Part shown: positions 61,496-64,000 of the stretch, piece by piece
How the letters are laid out: each line of letters opens with the position of its first letter
How positions within the stretch are numbered: the first letter of the stretch is position 1
From: Eubacterium xylanophilum ATCC 35991
GTDB lineage: Bacteria > Bacillota > Clostridia > Lachnospirales > Lachnospiraceae
NCBI RefSeq assembly: GCF_000518685.1
Contig: NZ_KI912470.1
Location: forward strand, 158,623 to 222,622
Direction of reading: 5' to 3'
DNA: 64,000 nt
Notes under the pieces: generated by a model
What the model was told of the DNA's origin: nothing
What the model saw: only the letters and a program-made list of their open reading frames with translations
The model's database searches: none
Translations under genes and position numbers: made by a program

Positions 61496-61957
61496 ATGGA
61501 TGAAGTATTGGAAAACCAGATTGAAGAAGAGATTCAATATATCGTAATCAATCTTGATAACGAGCAATATGGAATAAACATTGATGTTGTTGAGAGCATA
61601 GTGCGTATCCCTAGAATAACAAGAGTTCCAAGGTCTCAGGACTATTATGTCGGAGTGATTAACCTTCGAGGTGAAGTTGTTCCTGTGATGAGCTTGAGAA
61701 AGAGATTTGGAATTGAAGAAAAGGAATACAGTAATGCAACTCGTATTATTATTCTCAAGTTGGAAGATCAGTCACTTGTGGGAATTATCGTCGATCAAGT
61801 TAGCGAAGTTGTAAATTTAGAAGTTGGTGATATTGAAATACCAAATTTCAAACTCGATGAGAGGACTGCAGGATATCTTTCAGGAATTGGAAAATATGGC
61901 AAGGAATTGATTTCATTGCTTGATATCCAAAATGTAGTAGGGGAGCAAAAGGTTTGA
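61496..61957 (+). CDS. cheW: Chemotaxis coupling protein CheW
   Basis: Adaptor linking chemoreceptors to CheA, 153 aa. The family pattern is clear: YIVINLDNEQYGINIDVVES, ITRVPRSQDYYVGVINLRGE and VVPVMSLRKRFGIEEKEYS, then IIVDQVSEVVNL. AAGGAGGGG lies ahead of the ATG. Its TGA overlaps the cheD start by one base. Confidence 0.96.
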   Translation: MDEVLENQIEEEIQYIVINLDNEQYGINIDVVESIVRIPRITRVPRSQDYYVGVINLRGEVVPVMSLRKRFGIEEKEYSNATRIIILKLEDQSLVGIIVDQVSEVVNLEVGDIEIPNFKLDERTAGYLSGIGKYGKELISLLDIQNVVGEQKV

Positions 61958-62442
61958 TGAAAGACAGTATTACAGTTGGATTGTCAGAGTTTAAGATTTG
62001 CAAAAGTCCACAGAAGATAGTAACTATCGGGCTTGGCTCTTGTGTAGGTGTTATTATATATGATAAATCTACGAAAACTTGTGGCATGGCACATGTTATG
62101 ATGCCAGATAGCACCAAGTTTCCACAGGAGAATAACAAACTTAAATTCGCAGATATTTGCTTAAGTCGCATGATTGAAAGCTTGCTTGAGTCGGGGGGTC
62201 ACAAGACTGAACTTATTGCAAAGATTGCAGGTGGAGCTTGTATGTTTGGCGAATCACAGGACAATCCTTTGATAAATATTGGTGCGCAAAATGTTGAGGC
62301 CGTCAGAACATTTTTAGAGAATAATAGTATTCCTATTGTTGCCGAAGATGTGGGTGGAGACTATGGTCGCACACTTGAATTTGATCCGTCTAATGGAGAA
62401 TTGAAAATTAGGACGGCGATGGGAGAACAGAGTATAATATAG
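61957..62442 (+). CDS. cheD: Chemoreceptor glutamine deamidase CheD
   Basis: Deamidates receptor Gln residues and, in CheC-containing species, is CheC's partner. 161 aa. The Cys-His-Thr catalytic arrangement is visible in TIGLGSCVGVIIYD and GMAHVMMPDS. ATG 61957 overlaps the cheW stop; an in-frame TTG at 61954 is less likely. There is no cheC between cheW and cheD, unlike Bacillus subtilis, so CheD may pair with FliY or act alone. Confidence 0.95.
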   Translation: MKDSITVGLSEFKICKSPQKIVTIGLGSCVGVIIYDKSTKTCGMAHVMMPDSTKFPQENNKLKFADICLSRMIESLLESGGHKTELIAKIAGGACMFGESQDNPLINIGAQNVEAVRTFLENNSIPIVAEDVGGDYGRTLEFDPSNGELKIRTAMGEQSII

Positions 62443-62465
62443 TTGTTAATGGAAATGGTGGTTTT

Positions 62466-62792
62466 ATGAAATATAAGTTTATTCCCGCATTTGTAATGTT
62501 ACTTGCTGGTTTTATATGTTGCATTATAAGCATTGTACAGCGGTGGGATGTGTTAAGGGCTTTGGGAATATTGGCCGTTGTGCTGATTATTTTCTATATT
62601 CTGGGGCAGATATTTGCGCAGGCAATTGGTAAGGTGGTTGTCGAGCGTGAGGCAGCTCTGAAGGCTGAGCGGGAGAGACAAGTTTATGAGGAAGCTGAAC
62701 TTGCAAAGCAAAGGAAAGAAGAGGCGAGAAAAGCGAGAAATGCCAAGTACCACTCGGATTCCGAAGAAGAGCCTGAAGAAGCAAGTGAATAG
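62466..62792 (+). CDS. Hypothetical membrane protein between cheD and sigD
   Basis: A 108-aa protein with two closely spaced hydrophobic segments (FIPAFVMLLAGFICCIISIV and ALGILAVVLIIFYILGQIFA) followed by a highly charged cytoplasmic coiled-coil tail rich in Glu, Arg and Lys (EREAALKAERERQVYEEAEL, AKQRKEEARKARN), ending acidic. I do not recognise a family. Its place in the operon, right before sigD, and the helical tail recall the small membrane protein SwrB next to sigD in Bacillus subtilis, but sequence similarity is not evident. Ribosome site is weak (GGTGG). Confidence 0.7.
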   Translation: MKYKFIPAFVMLLAGFICCIISIVQRWDVLRALGILAVVLIIFYILGQIFAQAIGKVVVEREAALKAERERQVYEEAELAKQRKEEARKARNAKYHSDSEEEPEEASE

Positions 62793-62830
62793 TGTGAAAT
62801 ACAAGGGATAGAGAAAGGTAGAAAAAAGTT

Positions 62831-63604
62831 ATGGCAATGAAGGAATCAGAGAGAAAGAAGCTATGGGAGAAGTATAAAGCTAAGAAAACTCCTGAGCTCA
62901 GAGAAAAACTTATAATTGAATATGCAAATCTGGTTAATCTTGTAGCCGGACGAATGGGGATGTATCTAGGATATACTGTAGAGTATGATGATCTCGTGGG
63001 ATATGGTGTCTTCGGATTGATTGATGCTATTGACAAATTTGACATAGAAAAAAATGTTAAATTTGAGACATATGCCAGCTTGCGAATTAGGGGAGCCATA
63101 CTTGATCAGATAAGAAAAATGGATTGGATACCAAGAGCGCTTCGTCAGAAGCAAAAGCAATTGGATCAGGCAATAGTTAAGCTTGAAGGTCAATATGGAA
63201 GACAAGCTACAGATGAAGAGGTGGCAGGTGAGCTGAATATTTCCATGGAAGACTATCACGACTTGAAGAACGAGGTTAGCTTTACAAACCTGGTTTCTCT
63301 TGATGATTTTATAGAACAGGGCGGGGATACCAGATATGATGTATCAGGAAGTAGCAGGTTTGAACAGCCTGAGGATGCTATAGAAAAAGAAGAGCTAAAG
63401 CAGAGATTGATAGATGCGCTTGGTGTGTTGACTGAAAAAGAGAGAACAGTTATTACATTATACTATTATGAAGAATTGACTCTCAAAGAGGTAAGTAAAA
63501 TTTTGGAGGTTTCGGAGTCGAGAGTATCACAATTGCATACCAAGGCTTTGACGAAAATCAAAGGACAGATTGGAGATGCAATTGAACTAATTAATTTGTT
63601 TTAA
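62831..63604 (+). CDS. sigD: Flagellar sigma factor SigD/FliA (sigma-28)
   Basis: RNA polymerase sigma factor for late flagellar and chemotaxis genes, 257 aa. Region 2: LRLIIEYANLVNLVAGRMG-type sequence and YDDLVGYGVFGLIDAIDKFD, then KFETYASLRIRGAILDQIRK; region 3: WIPRALRQKQKQLDQAIVKL; region 4 helix-turn-helix: LKEVSKILEVSESRVSQLHT. GAAAGGTAG precedes the ATG. Being last but one in the operon makes its level sensitive to processivity along the transcript, as in Bacillus subtilis. Confidence 0.96.
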   Translation: MAMKESERKKLWEKYKAKKTPELREKLIIEYANLVNLVAGRMGMYLGYTVEYDDLVGYGVFGLIDAIDKFDIEKNVKFETYASLRIRGAILDQIRKMDWIPRALRQKQKQLDQAIVKLEGQYGRQATDEEVAGELNISMEDYHDLKNEVSFTNLVSLDDFIEQGGDTRYDVSGSSRFEQPEDAIEKEELKQRLIDALGVLTEKERTVITLYYYEELTLKEVSKILEVSESRVSQLHTKALTKIKGQIGDAIELINLF

Positions 63605-63618
63605 AAATGGGTGAAGAC

Positions 63619-64000
63619 ATGAAGAATTCGTATTTTCAAGTGATTTGTAAGAATAACAAAACATATCTACAGGTGACCCCGGGAGACGAGGGATGTGAAA
63701 AATTATCTGTGGATGAAATAACAAGATACATCGATTTTATCAATATTGATAGGATCGATGTTGTTGCGCTAAAATCTTACATTGACAGTGAGAATTATGA
63801 AACACCATTTTTGCTGTCTATGGAGACTATAATGCCAGAACGCGAGCATCTTGACATAACTGTTAAAGATGAGGGAAGAACGGCAATAGCAAGGTTTTAT
63901 CCCCCAGCAGCTGGAGGAGACTTGATCGACAAAGAGGAGATTATAAGTGATATTCAGTTTATGGGAGTGATTCATGGGATTGATGAAAATGCCGTGGACG
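63619..64000 (+). CDS. FapA/DUF342-family protein (3' end outside window)
   Basis: Frame open to the right edge, 127 codons visible. The visible part fits the N-terminal domain of the DUF342 (FapA, flagellar assembly protein A) family: short strands (SYFQVICKNNKTYLQVTPGD), PPAAGGDLIDKEEIISDI and MGVIHGIDENAV, the last being the characteristic helix before the repeat domain. ATG 63619 is preceded by GGGTGA; an in-frame ATG at 63607 is possible. DUF342 genes often follow sigD in clostridia. Role in flagellum assembly is a family-based inference. Confidence 0.82.
   Translation, partial: MKNSYFQVICKNNKTYLQVTPGDEGCEKLSVDEITRYIDFINIDRIDVVALKSYIDSENYETPFLLSMETIMPEREHLDITVKDEGRTAIARFYPPAAGGDLIDKEEIISDIQFMGVIHGIDENAVD

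Noticed and set aside
62587-63099. 170-codon minus-strand frame across the unknown gene and sigD
   Set aside because: Shadow of two supported plus-strand genes.

Overview
The window comes from a low-GC Gram-positive bacterium. The best guess is a motile, xylan-degrading member of the Lachnospiraceae (Butyrivibrio/Roseburia/Lachnospira-like). Reasons: Clostridia-type gene content (CodY, acetate kinase, the UPF0237/UPF0210 pair, FliY plus FlbD/SwrD-type flagellar genes), strong AAGGAGG-type ribosome binding sites, TTG/GTG starts, lipoprotein signal peptides and a glucuronoxylan-utilisation locus. The genus call is inference from gene content, not a search result.

Left edge (1-4.4 kb): the 3' part of acetate kinase (ackA), an ACT-domain protein (UPF0237), a UPF0210/DUF711 protein, rpmF with its own consensus promoter and terminator, and a small lipoprotein. 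Next come an array of 73-bp hairpin repeats bracketed by two copies of a 29-bp terminator-like sequence, a tRNA-Leu(CAA) on the minus strand with a perfect promoter, and a pair of 50-bp hairpin repeats.

Glucuronoxylan/aldouronate locus (4.4-26.6 kb): a divergent GH43 beta-xylosidase/arabinofuranosidase, then two sets of carbohydrate ABC importer genes without an ATPase. Set 1 is a very large membrane-anchored binding protein plus two permeases. Set 2 is two permeases plus a lipoprotein binding protein. Between them lie three poorly understood envelope proteins: an NHL/TPR membrane protein, a Yip1-family protein and a DUF5696 lipoprotein. GH3 xylosidase, GH67 alpha-glucuronidase (catalytic triad visible), UxuA and UxuB follow. 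Together they would import (methyl)glucurono-xylooligosaccharides, cut them inside the cell to xylose and glucuronate, and feed the glucuronate into the fructuronate-mannonate branch.

Housekeeping bridge (26.6-32.8 kb): nrdR, a YifB/ComM-type AAA+ protein, dprA, topA and codY. dprA is split by a -1 frameshift at a T6 run that is also a textbook slippery heptamer. The order dprA-topA-...-codY-flgB matches the Bacillus subtilis smf-topA-...-codY-flgB neighbourhood with intervening genes missing.

Flagellar/chemotaxis super-operon (32.9-64 kb): flgB-flgC-fliE-fliF-fliG-fliH-fliI-fliJ-motE(ylxF)-fliK-flgD-(TIGR02530)-flgE-flbD-motA-motB-fliL-fliM-fliY-cheY-fliO-fliP-fliQ-fliR-flhB-flhA-flhF-flhG-(PilZ)-cheB-cheA-cheW-cheD-(unknown)-sigD-fapA (cut by the right edge). 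All are on the plus strand and most are tightly spaced. Visible internal control points are a terminator plus extended -10 promoter before flbD, a matching extended -10 promoter before fliM, and unexplained hairpins before fliK and flgE. No cheC is present, but FliY keeps both CheC-type phosphatase motifs.
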